64,000 nt of DNA from Icerya purchasi (lineage: Eukaryota > Arthropoda > Insecta > Hemiptera > Monophlebidae), in NCBI GenBank assembly GCA_039619475.1, contig CM077115.1, forward strand, positions 555,170,826 to 555,234,825. Direction: 5' to 3'. The first letter of the stretch is position 1, and every line of letters begins with the position of its first letter. Shown piece by piece: positions 1 through 13,007 of the stretch. The notes under the pieces are model-generated. The model saw nothing but the letters and a program-made list of their open reading frames with translations. It was not told the origin of the DNA and ran no database searches. Made by a program: the position numbers and the translations under genes.

Positions 1-902
1 GAATATGTTTCTTAATCTACAGAACATAGTACACAAATTTAATTAAAAAATTGAATTAAGTAAATTGAATATCCCATAAATCTTCGGCAAAGCGACGAAT
101 ATTTGGAATTAAGCTTTTCATAATGTATTAAGACTAATGAATCTGAAGAGAATAATGCGGGCTAGTTTGTTTCTTCCGGGATCCACCTTTAATTTTAATC
201 AGGTGACTCCTCTGGTATAACCAATATTTCATTTTGAATATTAGGTGATATGCCACTGAGAATAGCGATTTATGCTATGAGACAAGTGTTAAACTTATGA
301 CTTTTCCGGTTTAGTAGCTGAACACCTCAACTATACTAGGAATTACGGCGCTCTCAGTTATAGTCAGTCTAAAATTATTAGAGCACTGTTTTTTAGTAAT
401 TCATCGAATTAGTGAATAATTGTATTTACCGCTTTGTACTTATTCCATAAACTGAAAATAGACAAAAAATTCTATCCATTTCAGTTCCGATTGTACGTAT
501 ACCGGTAAAAATATTTTTTTTATTTTAAACTGAGAAAACAATATTGTACTACAAGTGTTCGCAAAATATGATCTGATTAATTAATGTTTAATAAAATGAC
601 CGACATTTTCAATATTTCACGTAAACTAAAATTGAACAATTTATAATTTTTTCCTTTTTTTTAATATAACTCGTAATCAATTACATGAATGTATATTGGA
701 CAAAAGGCATTATTCCATCTTCAAAACTTCCAGCTTAGTTTACCAGCGAGGAGATTATTTCCCTCTTTCCTGTTAACAGTCTAGGAAAAATCTGTTTTGA
801 GATAATTTTTTAACAAAATTATTTGAAGACATACTGGCTTACAAAATATACCAGAAAATTTATATTCCATTTATATAAGTGTAAACAGAAATCTATACTT
901 AC
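1..902 (-). other. intron after exon 29, no exon seen
   Basis: AT-rich. No open, splice-bounded continuation of the gene was found. A short stretch near 85-115 (CTTCGGCAAAGCGACGAAT) resembles the inner part of the mariner terminal repeat at 3.1 kb and may be a remnant of another copy. Confidence 0.5.
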
Positions 903-1076
903 AGTTTCAATTCGTCGTCCCGAGTTTGATCTTTCGTATGGAGTACACATTTTCCGCTGTTTATGAATACTTTAACGTCTAATTCAAAATCGATATTCGG
1001 ATCCTGCGTTTTTGGATGAGAAGTTGTAAAACTGCGTTGTTGTTCTTTGTTTGATGAATCGTCCAGCAACGTTGAA
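903..1076 (-). CDS. tweek: tweek exon 29, last exon in window
   Basis: A 174-nt exon between TATTTGTTTTAG and GTAAGTATAG, phase 2 to 2. It encodes NIDFELDVKVFINSGKCVLH followed by TKDQTRDDELK, matching IDFELD-SGKCVLHP of human BLTP1. In the human protein about 1,300 residues follow, so the rest of the gene should lie left of this window. Confidence 0.97.
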
Positions 1077-1700
1077 CTAAAACAAATATACGAAATCACA
1101 TCGCGCACGTAAATAAAATTTCGAAATCTCCCGAGAGATCCCGCATACGAAATAGTCAGGTAATTTAAATTTTGAAATACCGTATGAAAACTCTGTTTAT
1201 AGCTAGGGAGAAGTAAAATGTTACATAATCCACTCAAAAAGCCGTATTGCACGAATTCGGTGAAAAAATTAAATAAAAACTTATTTTTTTCTTATAAATT
1301 AAATACAAGTTCAGCGAATAGTATTGTCTATTATTAAAATTTAACTTATATACAAGTTTAATCGAAATGAGAACAGCTGAAATTCCAGATAATAAAATCA
1401 GATGATACAGTAACTAACAATGAAATTCGGATGAATACGTTAGACGTTTCGATTACGCAGTCATGTTCAACAATAATAATTGCACTATATCACTTCATGG
1501 CAGGTTGTGTATGAATCTATTTAAATAAAACCATTAACTTTTTTTCATTCCGGATAATTTGTCTTCACTTATTTCTCATTGCGTGAATTATCGTTTAGGT
1601 AAATTTACTTCTCCCATAGTTTATAAACACACTTACTGTCCCGTAACACAAAGAGTTCACTTCGGTACGGTGAACAAAGTTACTTACTGATTTGCCAAGA

Positions 1701-1790
1701 ATATAGTATTATAAAACAATCTATTAGCTATTGATAACTCACTGTGCGCGGTATGACAATTTGTCGCTTCGCTGTAACTGTTTAAATAAA
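1701..1790 (+). repeat. left terminal inverted repeat of mariner
   Basis: Pairs with 3100-3179. Shared landmarks, read inward, are TAGTATT, CAATCTATTA, ACTCAC, GCTTCGC and TGTTTAAATAAA. The left copy has about 10 extra bases after CTATTA. Confidence 0.8.
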
Positions 1791-2039
1791 AGGTAGAAAC
1801 GTCGAAGACTGTAGGTTTTAATCATTTAAAATTAATGGCCAGCAGCGCTCATTAGTGATTTGGTGATTACACACCTAGTCGATTCTATAACCACAGAAAC
1901 AAAGCCGAACGTAATAACGTTATCGCTTTGCAGTACCAGTTTGAATAAAAGTTATTATCAAGATAGTTGTAAGTTTTTCATTTTTTTTTCCGTTTTTTTG
2001 TGAAAATAGACATTAAAACAAAAAAACATTGTTTTTTGT

Positions 2040-2990
2040 ACGACTGAAAAAACAGCCTTGGAGACTATGACAATGTTAAAAGAAGCCTACAGCATCAAAC
2101 TTTTAGGTCGGTCGACAATTTTTTGTTAACACAATGCATTTAGCATCGGTCATGAATCTGTAGCACTTTTTCTACAGAGCGCACGCCCCTCAACTACACA
2201 TTTCGAAGAATATGTAAACACGGTATCGGTGGATCGATCGTGAAGATCGACATTTATCGTACATAAAACTTTCAGGGATCACATTATTCTGAAATATTCG
2301 GTACGTCAAATGTTGAAAGTCAAGAATCACAAATGAACCGTTTGAGTTCAACTTGGGTCACGCATTTCCCTACACGAGAGTGAAAAACGCGAGCAAATTC
2401 GCAACGAGTGGCTTAAAATAATGAGGAAAAATCGAAATTTTCTAAAAAATAACGAAAGTTAGGTACACTACTATATTTTAGCTGTTTTACCTAACAAGAA
2501 AGCGCGACATAAATACCTGCGATTCTCCGAAGATCAAAAAGGTTCCACTGCCGCGGTTGATGCTGACTGCATTTTTCGATCATCGCAGGATAATTTATCA
2601 GTATTTTGTAGCCCTTAAAACGATCATGAACGTCTTTTATTACCGCAGCGTTCTCCGAAGAAAACACATTACGACAAAAACCGCTATTTAACGAATGCTT
2701 AGACACTAGGACAATGCGCGGCTTCACACAATGGAAATGTTAAGAATTTTTGAAAAAATTCAACACTCTAGTTATAATGCATCCTGCTTACAGTCCAGAC
2801 CTAGCACCGTGTAAATAATAGCTGTTTTCAATACTGAATGAAGAATTACGAGGCCAAAGATTCGAGTCAAACGCAGATATCGTAAATTCTGTGCACTAGT
2901 TTATCAGGAGCGTACCATAAGACGAGTAAGAAAATACAATATTGGTAAAATGGAAAGAAAGGATGCTTCGATGTATTTGACACAATTATT
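2040..2990 (+). pseudogene. mariner transposase remnant
   Basis: The N-terminal DNA-binding part is recognisable (TALETMTMLKEAY; SARPSTTHFEEYV). So is the region around the last catalytic aspartate, HPAYSPDLAPC near 2778-2815. Catalytic blocks in between are scrambled by stops and shifts, so it is inactive. Confidence 0.75.
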
Positions 2991-3099
2991 CATATTTTGC
3001 AAAAAAACCGAGAGACCAATCTAGCGATCTGAGAATAATTTTTTGTAGAATAAAATTTTTCGTAAAAATTACAGCGTTCACGTTCACCGGGGTTATACC

Positions 3100-3179
3100 T
3101 TTATTTAAACACCTACGGCGAAGCGGCGAATTGTTGCATCGAGCACGGTGAGTTAATAGATTGCTTTACAATACTATAT
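3100..3179 (-). repeat. right terminal inverted repeat of mariner
   Basis: Inverted match to the left repeat. On the reverse strand it reads TAGTATTG, CAATCTATTAACTCAC, then GCCGCTTCGCCGTAGG and TGTTTAAATAAA. Confidence 0.8.
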
Positions 3180-4170
3180 CATCGGTAGATTTAGGACGGC
3201 CATTGTATTTATCATTAATATGAGCCAACATTTTAATATGACAGAATAGAGAAAGTATTTGTTCTGTTAACATAATCATCTGCCTGTTAAAATTAATCGG
3301 AGCAATGAAAAAAAAAGTGTGTTCATCTTCGTTTTAGTAAAAATACAGACTTTTACTGTAAAACGCGTTTTACGAGATAGGGTATTTTTCACAATTTTTT
3401 CATTTCAATATCGTAACGTGTGTAACTAATGAATATTTTTAAAATTTTGTCATAATAGAAATGGGCGTGAAATATCCTTTATCTTTTAAACCACATAAAA
3501 AAGTTTTGAATTTTGGTATTTTAACTCTTTGATGTATAAAATTAAACTTCGGTATTTATGCTAAGGAATTCGAGTTTACCTGGACAAACAGGTAGGCAAA
3601 CATTTCGTAGTAAATTTGGTTCCTAATTTAAATTCATATATATGTAAATATACGAACTTTTATTAATCATCCAACGGAATTTCGATCAAAAGATAGATGC
3701 GTTAGTTTTCTATGTATAAATATGGCCTTATGCGTAAATATAACTATTTTTTCCGTTTTAAAAACCATCCGGAAGTCTACGATATCAGTTGGAACCTCTA
3801 TTTTAATAGTCCCCGCCGTGGCAACACTTGGTGAAAACTGACAAATGCAAAGAATTTAATTATTTTTATAATCGACGCTTATAATTTTCATATAAAGATG
3901 GAAAAAAGGAATAAAGATTTTACACAGTTTACAAGTATGATAATAATCTGAAGGTATCAAACTGTTTTCAAAATGTATGTAACGCCATCGCCGAGAAATC
4001 CTTTAATGTTTGGGCGGATTTTTAAATAATTTTTTTTTTCTTTTTTCCCCGGTTTCTTGTTCTTCTTATTTTCCTCTTCTTTATTCTCTATTTTCTGAAC
4101 GGTATCGGTGGTTTCTGTTACTCTGCTTATTTCATTATACTTCTATTTCCTCATTGTATTGCATATTCAT

Positions 4171-4579
4171 GGTGTGGCCACTGAAATATAATTTTTAAAT
4201 TCCCGATAAATTCTTGGTTTTCCTGGTCCAAATCCTCCCGATTTCCTAATTACTAGAGTTGTACAAAAAAAAGAATGGAATTTTTTTGTTACCATTGAAA
4301 TTACTTTATATGAATGAAACAGAACTTCGAAATTTCTTTTGAATAAAGTACATTAAAAAATGCATTCATTTTTCGCTTCAAATGATTTTTTCTTATTAAA
4401 AATATCGTTTTTGGCTATTTTTACTTTTTTTCCCGATTTTACGACAAAATTCCTTGCTTGTTCTTGATTCTTTCCCGGTTTGCAAAATTCCCGATTTTAC
4501 GACAAAATTCCTTGCTTGTTCTTGATTCTTTCCCGGTTTGCAAAATTCCCGATTTCCCGGTTGGGTGGCCACCCTGATA
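4171..4579. mobile_element. MITE-like element ending in GTGGCCAC
   Basis: A ~410-bp block whose ends share an imperfect inverted GGTGGCCAC motif (ggtgtggccactg at left, gggtggccaccctg at right). The flanks ATATTCAT and ATATTTCT could be a decayed 8-bp target duplication, as for hAT elements. Inside are many CCCGATT and CCCGG words and a tandem duplication. Superfamily is a guess. Confidence 0.4.
4432..4547 (+). repeat. two tandem 58-bp units
   Basis: The unit starts cccgattttacgacaaaatt and runs to tttgcaaaatt. The two copies look identical by eye, so the duplication is recent or homogenised. It produces a spurious repetitive open frame on the minus strand. Confidence 0.85.
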
Positions 4580-4919
4580 TTTCTCAAATAATTGAATATT
4601 AGGCTCTCAAATTTTGAAATTTCCGCTACTTGAGAGCCAATAAATGTACATTGGAATACTTACTGCACCACTGACATATTAACATCGTTTTTCTTTCAGA
4701 ATGATAACTTTGAGATTTTGATATCACTATTAAACGCTTTAATATAATCGGGTCAGACCGAACTGATAATAACAAAGATTCAGCAGTCTTAATCGAAAAT
4801 AGTGTTCATTTTTTCTCTCACGAAGTTGCTCTTTCTCTCGCATCTGATTCAATCAGTCCCAATTTTGTTCACGTCTTAATTCTTACGAGATTTGCTCACT
4901 CCTAATGTTATTTCTCTTT

Positions 4920-6770
4920 AAATTCCATTAATTATAATATTTACAATCATCCATTATCTTATTTTTTAACTTTCTTTCACACCCTTTTATTGTCGGAGGA
5001 GATTGGATTGCTCACTCTCCTTTCTGAAGTTCCTCCTCTTGTAACTTTAATGGCTTGATTCTTGAGGACATAACTACTGATTATAATGCTGTGCTCCTAA
5101 ACGAAACTATCTCCTACTTACTTTAGGAACAATCAACCTACACCTCCATCCATCTAACTCACTTCTCCCAAAATTGATCTTAATTATTTTTGGGAAACCT
5201 TGGATAAACTTTTGGCGTCGATCATGTTCCTATACTTCTATTTCTCAATAATTTTCCTTTTCGACCTCTCCCATAACCCTCTTTATTTTTTCTAATGGAA
5301 TTTTAGTAAAATCAACTAATTCAAATTTCGTAACACACTAAACTTATTTTTTTTCATGTATTCAAAAAAACATAGATCCTGTTCAGTCTTATAATACATT
5401 CCTTCAGTTAATCATTCGAGTTTATCTTCTCTTCACCATCAATCAACTTCCCTAAAAATTCTAAGATGGCGGAATAGCGAATTCAAAGCTGCTTACGATG
5501 CTAGTGTATCTGTTTTTAAAACTTTCCAAGCTTGTCCTTCGACCACTAATATTTAGCCTATACCCAGGATAATACTAAGGCCAGATTGGTTTTTAAATCT
5601 ACTAAAAAAAAAAAAAAAAAAAAAAACAGAAAAAATTTTGTTCTGCTTTCTTTGAGAATACTTCCTTTTCCCCAAAATTGAAGAATGGCTAGAGGTTTAA
5701 AATTCCTCATTTGTATCATCTTATATAAGAATATTCCTTCAAAAACACTAATTTTTTCATTGATTCTATTTTTCACTCTTATGTATCCATCTTTGAAGAA
5801 CCTTTTTTTCTTCTATTTTGTAATGACTCTCCTCATATTTCATAATCTCACCTTTCAATACTAACGAACTGCGCGCTATTCATTAAATAATTTTAATAAT
5901 TCTCCCCAGGAATAGACAATAAACTTTAAGAACACCCTCATCGTGTGTTGGAGTATCATTCCTACATCCTGCTCACAGCTACTTTGAAAATTTTATATTT
6001 CTTTCAGCTTGTTCCATTTTTCCTTAACAGAGTCTATTATGATACTACGGACCGTTCTTTTCAATACCAAATTAGAGACAATAATAAATTTCTAATTACT
6101 TCCGATGCTAAAATTGTTATTGAAACAATCTCATATTCATTTCCCCATCCTTCCTATGGCTCTATTATTCTTCGCACCCATTCATATCTATAACCTTTTC
6201 CAAACTTACCACAACTAATTTATTTTAGATTCCAGGCCATATTAGTGTAGAGGGAAATAAAAGGATTGGGTACTTGTCTCGTAATACAGATGTAAATGAA
6301 TTTCCCACTAACAAATAGACCGTTAATAACTTACTTCTAATATCTGAGAAGTTCTATTTTAAATTTTTGTAGATTCATATCCTTCTTCCTTTTTTGATCA
6401 GCTTTCCTTTTATCTTTTTCTTTCAACCCTTTCTTCCACTTTATTCTCGGTTTTATAACTTTCCTTCCTTATAACGCTACATTATTTCTTTCTTATATTG
6501 GTTGCGTTTTAATCATAGTCTTCTTTCCTTAGCTCATTATTGCCTTTCACTTACATGTTCTTCTTACTATCCTCTGCACCCCTCCAATAATAATAAAGAA
6601 TGTAATTCCAATCACAATCTTTTTGAATATTCGCTCTATCATTCGAGCGTTTTCTTCTTTACTCCAAAGCTTCTTGACTGCATTCGTTCTTTCATTGTTC
6701 TTCTTCTTAATTCCTTTATTGTTTCTATTGCTGATTGCATACAAATTTAAATAAATAATATATTGTTATT
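4920..6770 (+). mobile_element. heavily decayed LINE with RNase H-like end (I clade)
   Basis: A T-rich region with broken plus-strand similarity to an RNase H-bearing LINE. DAKIVIETI occurs near 6112. IPGHISVEGN near 6230 resembles the conserved RNase H motif IPGHVGIEGN. LRFNHSLLS near 6505 and CNSNHNLFEYSLYHSS near 6613 resemble the C-terminal R-R-GH and H-L-EC-P-Y motifs. An A-run at 5605-5626 lies inside. Assignment is from short motifs only. Confidence 0.45.
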
Positions 6771-7113
6771 TTTGTTGAATATGTGTTATTACCATTTCTT
6801 AGTAAGCTTCTTCCAAAAAAAAAAAAAACAAAATTAATATTGCTCCTAATATTTTTACAAATATTTTATGTTGAAAATAAACATAAATAAGGGTTGTTAT
6901 TTTTTGAAGTAAAACTTTCTAGAATTAACACCATATGAACACATCAATTTATACTCGGAAATAAAACAATGTTACGCAGTAAACGCTTTTTTGGTGAAAA
7001 CCTGTACTAAAATTTTAATTTAACCGTTCCGACCACAGAAGATACTTCTTTTTTATGGAGCAGAGGAAGAGAAAGTTCGAAAAACAATATCGGTATTCCG
7101 AAAATACACGTAC

Positions 7114-7260
7114 CTTCCGTTAGTTGTAGAATTCGGATCATCCTCGATTAAAGATGTATTTTCCGACTTATGCTCTTGCTGATTTGATAACCAGTTCATT
7201 GGTTCTCTATCATTTAGTGAAAGACTTAAATCTGAACTAGTACTCGGTAATGAAACTTGT
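7114..7260 (-). CDS. tweek: tweek exon 28 of window
   Basis: A 147-nt exon between AATTATTTAG and GTACGTG, phase 2 to 2. It encodes a Ser-rich linker (LPSTSSDLSLSLNDREPMNW, then an acidic stretch). Identification rests on frame continuity with exons 27 and 29 and on consensus splice sites. Confidence 0.88.
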
Positions 7261-7475
7261 CTAAATAATTTAAGAAATTCAAGATAATTAAATTCTGTTA
7301 ATAATTATTTCATAGGAATAACTGTATTTTATTATGCTAAAGCATATATACACGTTCGAAGAATTAAATTTTAAAATTATAAATTATATAATTTCTCGGT
7401 ATTTTTTTTTTAATATAATAAACAAACGCACAACGTTCTTGCGAATTATCCTTTAATAATTAATATAAATCATAC

Positions 7476-7598
7476 CTGTGTATATTACGAGATTCGCTAA
7501 AAGTAACTCGTGGAGAAAGAGGTAATTTATTTTCTTGGCTAGATTCCGCAGATGAACCGTTGGGATTGGAATCCTTCGTACTAGGATCACTTTTACTT
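7476..7598 (-). CDS. tweek: tweek exon 27 of window
   Basis: A 123-nt exon between TTGATTATAG and GTATGATT, phase 2 to 2. It is Ser/Asn-rich (SKSDPSTKDSNPNGSSAESS) and contains LPLSPRVTFSES, the counterpart of PRVTF in human BLTP1. Confidence 0.92.
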
Positions 7599-8273
7599 CT
7601 ATAATCAAATCAAAAAAAATTATTGCATTATCAGTTAATGTCCCGTAATAAATAATTTTAAAAATCATCGCAAACGTCTTTTTTTTTTAAATTTAAATTC
7701 TTTCGAAATTTCACGATTATATATTTGAAATCGAAAACATGTAGATTATTAAAAAAAATAATTGTGAAATGATTATTGAACGTTTTTATTCAATTACAGA
7801 TGCTTAAAATTTTAAAAAATGTTTCGAAAAATATAAAATTGAAAATATGAAACGATTCTATAAATTAATTTTCTTTCTTTCCCGTTTTCTTTTTTCAACT
7901 CTAGTAACATTTATTAAAAATAACTCTTTCAATGAATATTTGACAGTTTTCAATTCATAAAGCTGAAATACTGCTTCATTACCAACTAATTTATGTTTAT
8001 ACTCGTATTTATAATACAATTTCATTATGCATTTCATGATTTGTAAACTATTCCGTTTAAATTGTGTGAATATATTCAAAAGCAATAAAGTCATTGAAAT
8101 TAATTTTAATTTTTAGAACATTAAGTTTTTAACAAATGAAATGAAGTTTGAAAAAGAGTTTAGTAAAACGTTATCTAAAAGTGCTTTCTGCTATAGCAGA
8201 AACTTTGTAGGATGAAAAACGAAAAAAAAAAAGGCGATGCCAAAAATTTGATATGGAAAGAAGCTAATTTTAT
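7599..8273 (-). other. intron between exons 26 and 27, exon-side part
   Basis: AT-rich with no coding signal. The short open frames here have no recognisable motif. Confidence 0.5.
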
Positions 8274-10374
8274 AATAATAATAATAATAATAATAAATAT
8301 ATTTCATTTTCATTTTTTCATTAAATTAATTTACATAAACCGCAAATGCGCTTAGTTAGCGCGAGCAGCGGAACTATTGGTCATTATACCTGGACTATAA
8401 ATATGTGCAGTTATTATTGAGACAGGGAAACGACAATTTTGTAGTCCAGGTTTACATAGTAATAACGTACGGTTACAACAATTATTCTTCACTAAAAGTA
8501 AAATCAACAATCATTAAAAATAAAAACAACTGCGAAGCTTACAAAGGCTAGTGTTTAGTGTACGAATCAACACAACAGTTAACCAAATGAGATAAACAAG
8601 AAAATTAGAACAGGCGATGTTTACACGTTTCTACTAGCCCATGTTTACAAATATATATACTTAAACATTAATTTCAAACTAAGTAATACTTAAGATATTT
8701 TATAAATTAAAAACTAGATCTACACTGAAACACACACACACCCCCGTTCCCTTGAAATTGATGGCAACCTCAAAAGTAATATGTGAACGAGAAACTATGT
8801 ATGTATATAACATTAAATAAAAACAATAAGCATAACTGGTGTATAAGAAAGTAATAATAATAATATAAGTATTATATTAATCAAGAACGTAGCACAATAC
8901 CATATACAATAATGAAATGAATCTATTGGTTACATTAATAATAGAATAATAAAAAGATTATAGCAGTAATATTATAATAGTAATTATAGTAATAGTGTGT
9001 TATAAAATATTCATTATAGTCATAAGATAACGCTAGTAGTAAAAATATCCTAATCGAAATGAACTACAAATGAAACTAATCAATGTATAGGTTTAAGTTA
9101 AATTAAATTAAATTTAGATACCGTTTAATTGCGAAGTAAATGAGGTGATATATTTCGAATAAGTCGATTTTATCGCACATAAATACTTGGAAAAACAGTT
9201 GCCCTGAAACCTACTGGTATATGATAGTTTTTCTGTAGCAAAATTTGTAATGTAAATGAGGCGAGATCTAGATTCTAATTTTTTATAGTACCTAAACGCT
9301 TTAATGTATTTTTGCATTGCGAATTACGAGTGGTATTTACTACGGCAGATGATAACTTTGCAATTGTTCCAGGGGTGTAATGCCGTATTAGTGGATTAAT
9401 AGTTATTTTGAACATTTATTAATTAAGAAACTACTAAACTATATTAATAGAAGTGTATCGGGTTGTGTTATACATTAGTAATAAATTTGATTTATATTTT
9501 TGTACATCGTGATAGTATGAACAGACGTGTATTTATTTTGTTTCTATCATTAAGGTTTTTTAACTATGTGAGATACTGTAACAATTAATTTGTTAATATT
9601 AAGCTGTTGACATACGCTGTATATAATATTAGATATTCTTGAGGTAAGAGGTTATGTGTATACGAATAAAGACCTATTTTTAAACTAAAATTGTACTTGT
9701 TCTCAAATCGACATTATAATATGAGAATTTCATTAACGTATCATACTATTTTCATTAGATTTAGTAGTGATATAATGTATTCAAATTTTTCGCTTATATT
9801 TGTAATTTTTAAGCTTATTTTTTAGCGTTTCTGGTAGTGTATTAAAAAGCTTAGCCCCAATGTATCTCGCTTGCGTTCTACTGTGAAATTTAATGTAAAA
9901 AGGTAGTTCTGCTTTCTCTTGCTGTGATGCCCTAGTTATTCCGGACTTGAATTGTATATTGAACTTTTCTTTATTTTTTAGCACATACAATAATAAGTTC
10001 GTAATATAAAGATCCTCGACATTTACTAAACTGCTATTAGTGATGGAGCGTATTCCAGAACTAATCGTTTTACTTAAAGATTTTTGTAAAGAAATTATCG
10101 GCGTAAGATGATATTTAGCCGCACCACCCCAATGTATAATACCGTAAGCTAATGCCGATTGATAAAGTGCAAGATATATCGTACGGAGTTGTTTCTTACT
10201 GAAATGTTGTTTTAAATAATAAAATAGGTAGTTCAATTTCCTTAATTTTGCCGATAGGTAATATAGATGTCTATTCCATAATAATTTGCAATCTAAGTAT
10301 ACCCCCAAATATTTCACATCATACACTCGGTCTATAAAATTTAGTATAAAATAATAAATATTTTTTAACATGCA
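8274..10374 (-). mobile_element. 5'-truncated LINE tail, CR1/L2-like
   Basis: A C-terminal reverse transcriptase frame (9781-10374) is followed, in the minus direction, by a long non-coding tail. This may end at the ATA repeat at 8274-8297; LINEs of this group often end in short microsatellites. The 3' boundary is inferred. Nothing else is recognised between 8298 and 9780. Confidence 0.55.
9781..10374 (-). pseudogene. LINE reverse transcriptase C-terminal fragment
   Basis: An open frame of about 197 codons that begins inside the protein. It contains VKYLGVYLDCKLLWNRHLYY, the KYLG-LD-KL-W-H block that follows the RT catalytic core, then LRTIYLALYQSALAYGIIHW. It ends FNTLPETLKNKLKNYK, as in CR1/L2-type elements. 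The RT core and endonuclease are missing, so it is a dead 5'-truncated copy, although the frame itself is intact. Confidence 0.7.
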
Positions 10375-11055
10375 TTAAGTAGAAAAAAAATACTATGAAA
10401 ACGTTGACATCGAAGTGGGTTGATGTTCAAATTAGTTAACGTTGGAATGGGAACTAATTAACATAATGCCAAAACAAGCAATGGACAGATCGACACGGCA
10501 CCCAAACGATCATATCAAAATCAGATAGACCCCAACACAATACAAGATTAAGAAAGTTGACTCAAAGATTACGAATCTACCTTAAAATGGAACACGTGGA
10601 AAAAAATAAAATAAAATAAGGGGGAGGGAGAAAATCAAAAACTCACCTTACAAGAATTGACAAGAAAAAAATTATGCTAATGGATGAAATATTTTTACAG
10701 TGATAAGAATAATGACGAGATAATAGTATTAAAATTACTTTTATTTCGCATTCAAATAAATCAGCAGTAATTTTTATCTTAATGTTAGTTTAAAAGATCA
10801 CAATTTTATATTCTTAATAAAATTTACATTTATAGCAAAATTCGGGTTCAAACATTTTTTTTCGAAAGTAGAAAAATATAATATTTCCTTCAACACTTAC
10901 AAACGGTATTAATTCTAAATGCAATGAAATTAAGTTTATTTATAATTATTATCGCACTTTCCTATTACAAAAAAAAAAAGTTTCTAACCTGTTTTTTTTT
11001 TTTTTTTGGAATACAAAACATTTGTTGCGTTAATAGGATGAAAAAATTCACTTAC
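10375..11055 (-). other. intron between exons 26 and 27, remaining part
   Basis: AT-rich with A and T homopolymers (10968-10979, 10991-11008). No gene or element is recognised. Confidence 0.5.
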
Positions 11056-11202
11056 CCGCTCGATTTGTAACTAATGTCTTCACTAGGTGATGGTATTATG
11101 AAAGATTTTGATCGGTAAGTACCTCTCGAACCCAATCCAAATTTATCTTTCAACTGATATTTTCCTTTTACACTTTGCCTTCTCAATTTTTGTATCACGT
11201 CT
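11056..11202 (-). CDS. tweek: tweek exon 26 of window
   Basis: A 147-nt exon between AATAATCAG and GTAAGTG, phase 2 to 2. It encodes DVIQKLRRQSVKGKYQLKDK then FGLGSRGTYRSKSF, matching RRDVRKKLRRSS and LKDKWGLG of the human protein. Confidence 0.95.
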
Positions 11203-12951
11203 CTGATTATTACAACAGAAAATTCAATTTATTAAAAATTCATCAAAGCACCTAATTATATATTCGTTAACAATTTACTAGCGAACTATAATTATTTATG
11301 CAGGTACCTTATTTCATGATAACAGTTCTTGTTAAATGATACTGCATTTGTTAGCTAATATTTAATTTCTATATAAGTTTAGCATTGTTATTTTTGAGAT
11401 CACGACAACAGACGTTTAATATCCAATTAATTAATGTACGAATTGATTTGAAATGAAACATAATTTATTTACAGAATGGAAATTGCGCGGTAAATTTATT
11501 TACATGTACGTTCAAATAGGTTCAAACTATTTAAATATATTTACAAATGTAGCAAAAAACTAGAAATCGTTTACAATAGTATACTAGTCTGAAGTAACTC
11601 TTTCAGATCTAACCCATTATCAGCTAAAAGAAAAATCCCGCTGGCCTATTTTTGAACAGACAAGTTGATTAGGTAAGCGGAGACGCATTCGGAGTTGTGG
11701 AGATTTCTAACATATATTAATAAGCGGAACTTATAAACAAAAAAAAATTAATTTTAAAGCGACAGATATAGAAATTTTGGGGAATTCCTCTTATATTTTA
11801 AAAAACGGAAATTTATTTACATTTATTTCATTTTTATTTTTATTACTTTATTTTTTTGCTTTTATTTTAATTTCATTACTTTAATTAATTATAGGGAAAT
11901 CTATTATTCTACTTGAAAAATGAAACGATTAACAAAATATTTTTTAATAAAATATAATTAAGGGATGTAATACTTAAATACGCGATAAAAATAAAAAATA
12001 AAATAATTTTCACGGGGTAATAAAGCAAAAATACAGGCGAAAAAATAAAATTAATAAAAAATAAAAATGAGATTAATGCAGATAAATTTCCTAGTTTTTA
12101 AAACATACTAGGATTTCCCCAATTTTTAATTTTGTCTTTTTTAAAATCAATTATCTTCGTTCATAAATTCCGTTTATTAATACATGTTAGAAATTTCCAC
12201 AACTTTGATAGTATCTCTGTTATTTATAATCAAATTGTTTCTTCAAAAATGACTATAGATATGCATATTATTATACATCATTTTTATTATTTGCTATATT
12301 CGTAATATTTATTTTAATAGTTTATAATTTTAACAAACAGGATAATAGATTTTTCTATAATATAAAGTTTGGCTATTTGGTAGAGCAATGTTTGAATATT
12401 AAAATGAATGAAATACCCTAATTTTTCTTTATCATTCTAATATTTAACGAAAACAATCTTTATAACTAAATGATTACCATTACTAAATAAGTTTGACTAA
12501 ATTTTTGTGAGCAGCTATAATGCGATACGGTTAGCAAATATATCAATCTATCTTTCGTAAAATGTAACTATTCCAAAATAGAAAAAATTTAAGTTTTATT
12601 TAATTGTTCGCAATATGTACGTATTTTCAAGAAAAACAAGGTCAGTGAAACATGATGTTCCATGCGTGCAGGGTTATTCCGTATGTTAAATTAACGATAA
12701 CAATAAGTTACATTTACTGAAAACAAAAATACAAAATTTTAAATTTGTAATATTGTATATAGCTTTTAGCTTTTCCGCAAATATGTATTTTTATGTGTTT
12801 AAAAATTTTTGTGATTTTATTGTTCTTTTCCGAAATTTTTAAAAATTTAGGCTATAAATTTGATTATTTTATTACTTTATGATAAAAAATATATATAATA
12901 CCTGTTACAGTAATGTGATAAATTTAACTTGTTTTAACAACACAATTAAAA

Positions 12952-13007
<56 letters not shown>

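Larger units (their letters stand above)
1701..3179 (+). mobile_element. decayed mariner-like element with ~80-bp TIRs
   Basis: The ends are long inverted repeats: about 90 bp at 1701-1790 and 80 bp at 3100-3179. They differ by a ~10-bp insertion and scattered substitutions, and both start next to TA. Between them, on the plus strand, lies a broken transposase of the mariner (SETMAR-like) type. It reads ALETMTMLKEAY, a damaged GHESV, SARPSTTHFEE and, further on, HPAYSPDLAPC. Frameshifts and stops are frequent and the element cannot make a transposase. The inner edge of the left repeat recurs near 1910-1945 (tcgctttgcag, then tgaataaaag). Confidence 0.8.

Noticed and set aside
1440..1470. GAAACGTC-like word on the minus strand suggesting another hammerhead
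   Set aside because: There is no CTGATGA core upstream and no stems; the match is a chance word.
2491..2727. 78-residue minus-strand frame as a gene
   Set aside because: It lies antisense inside the decayed mariner transposase.
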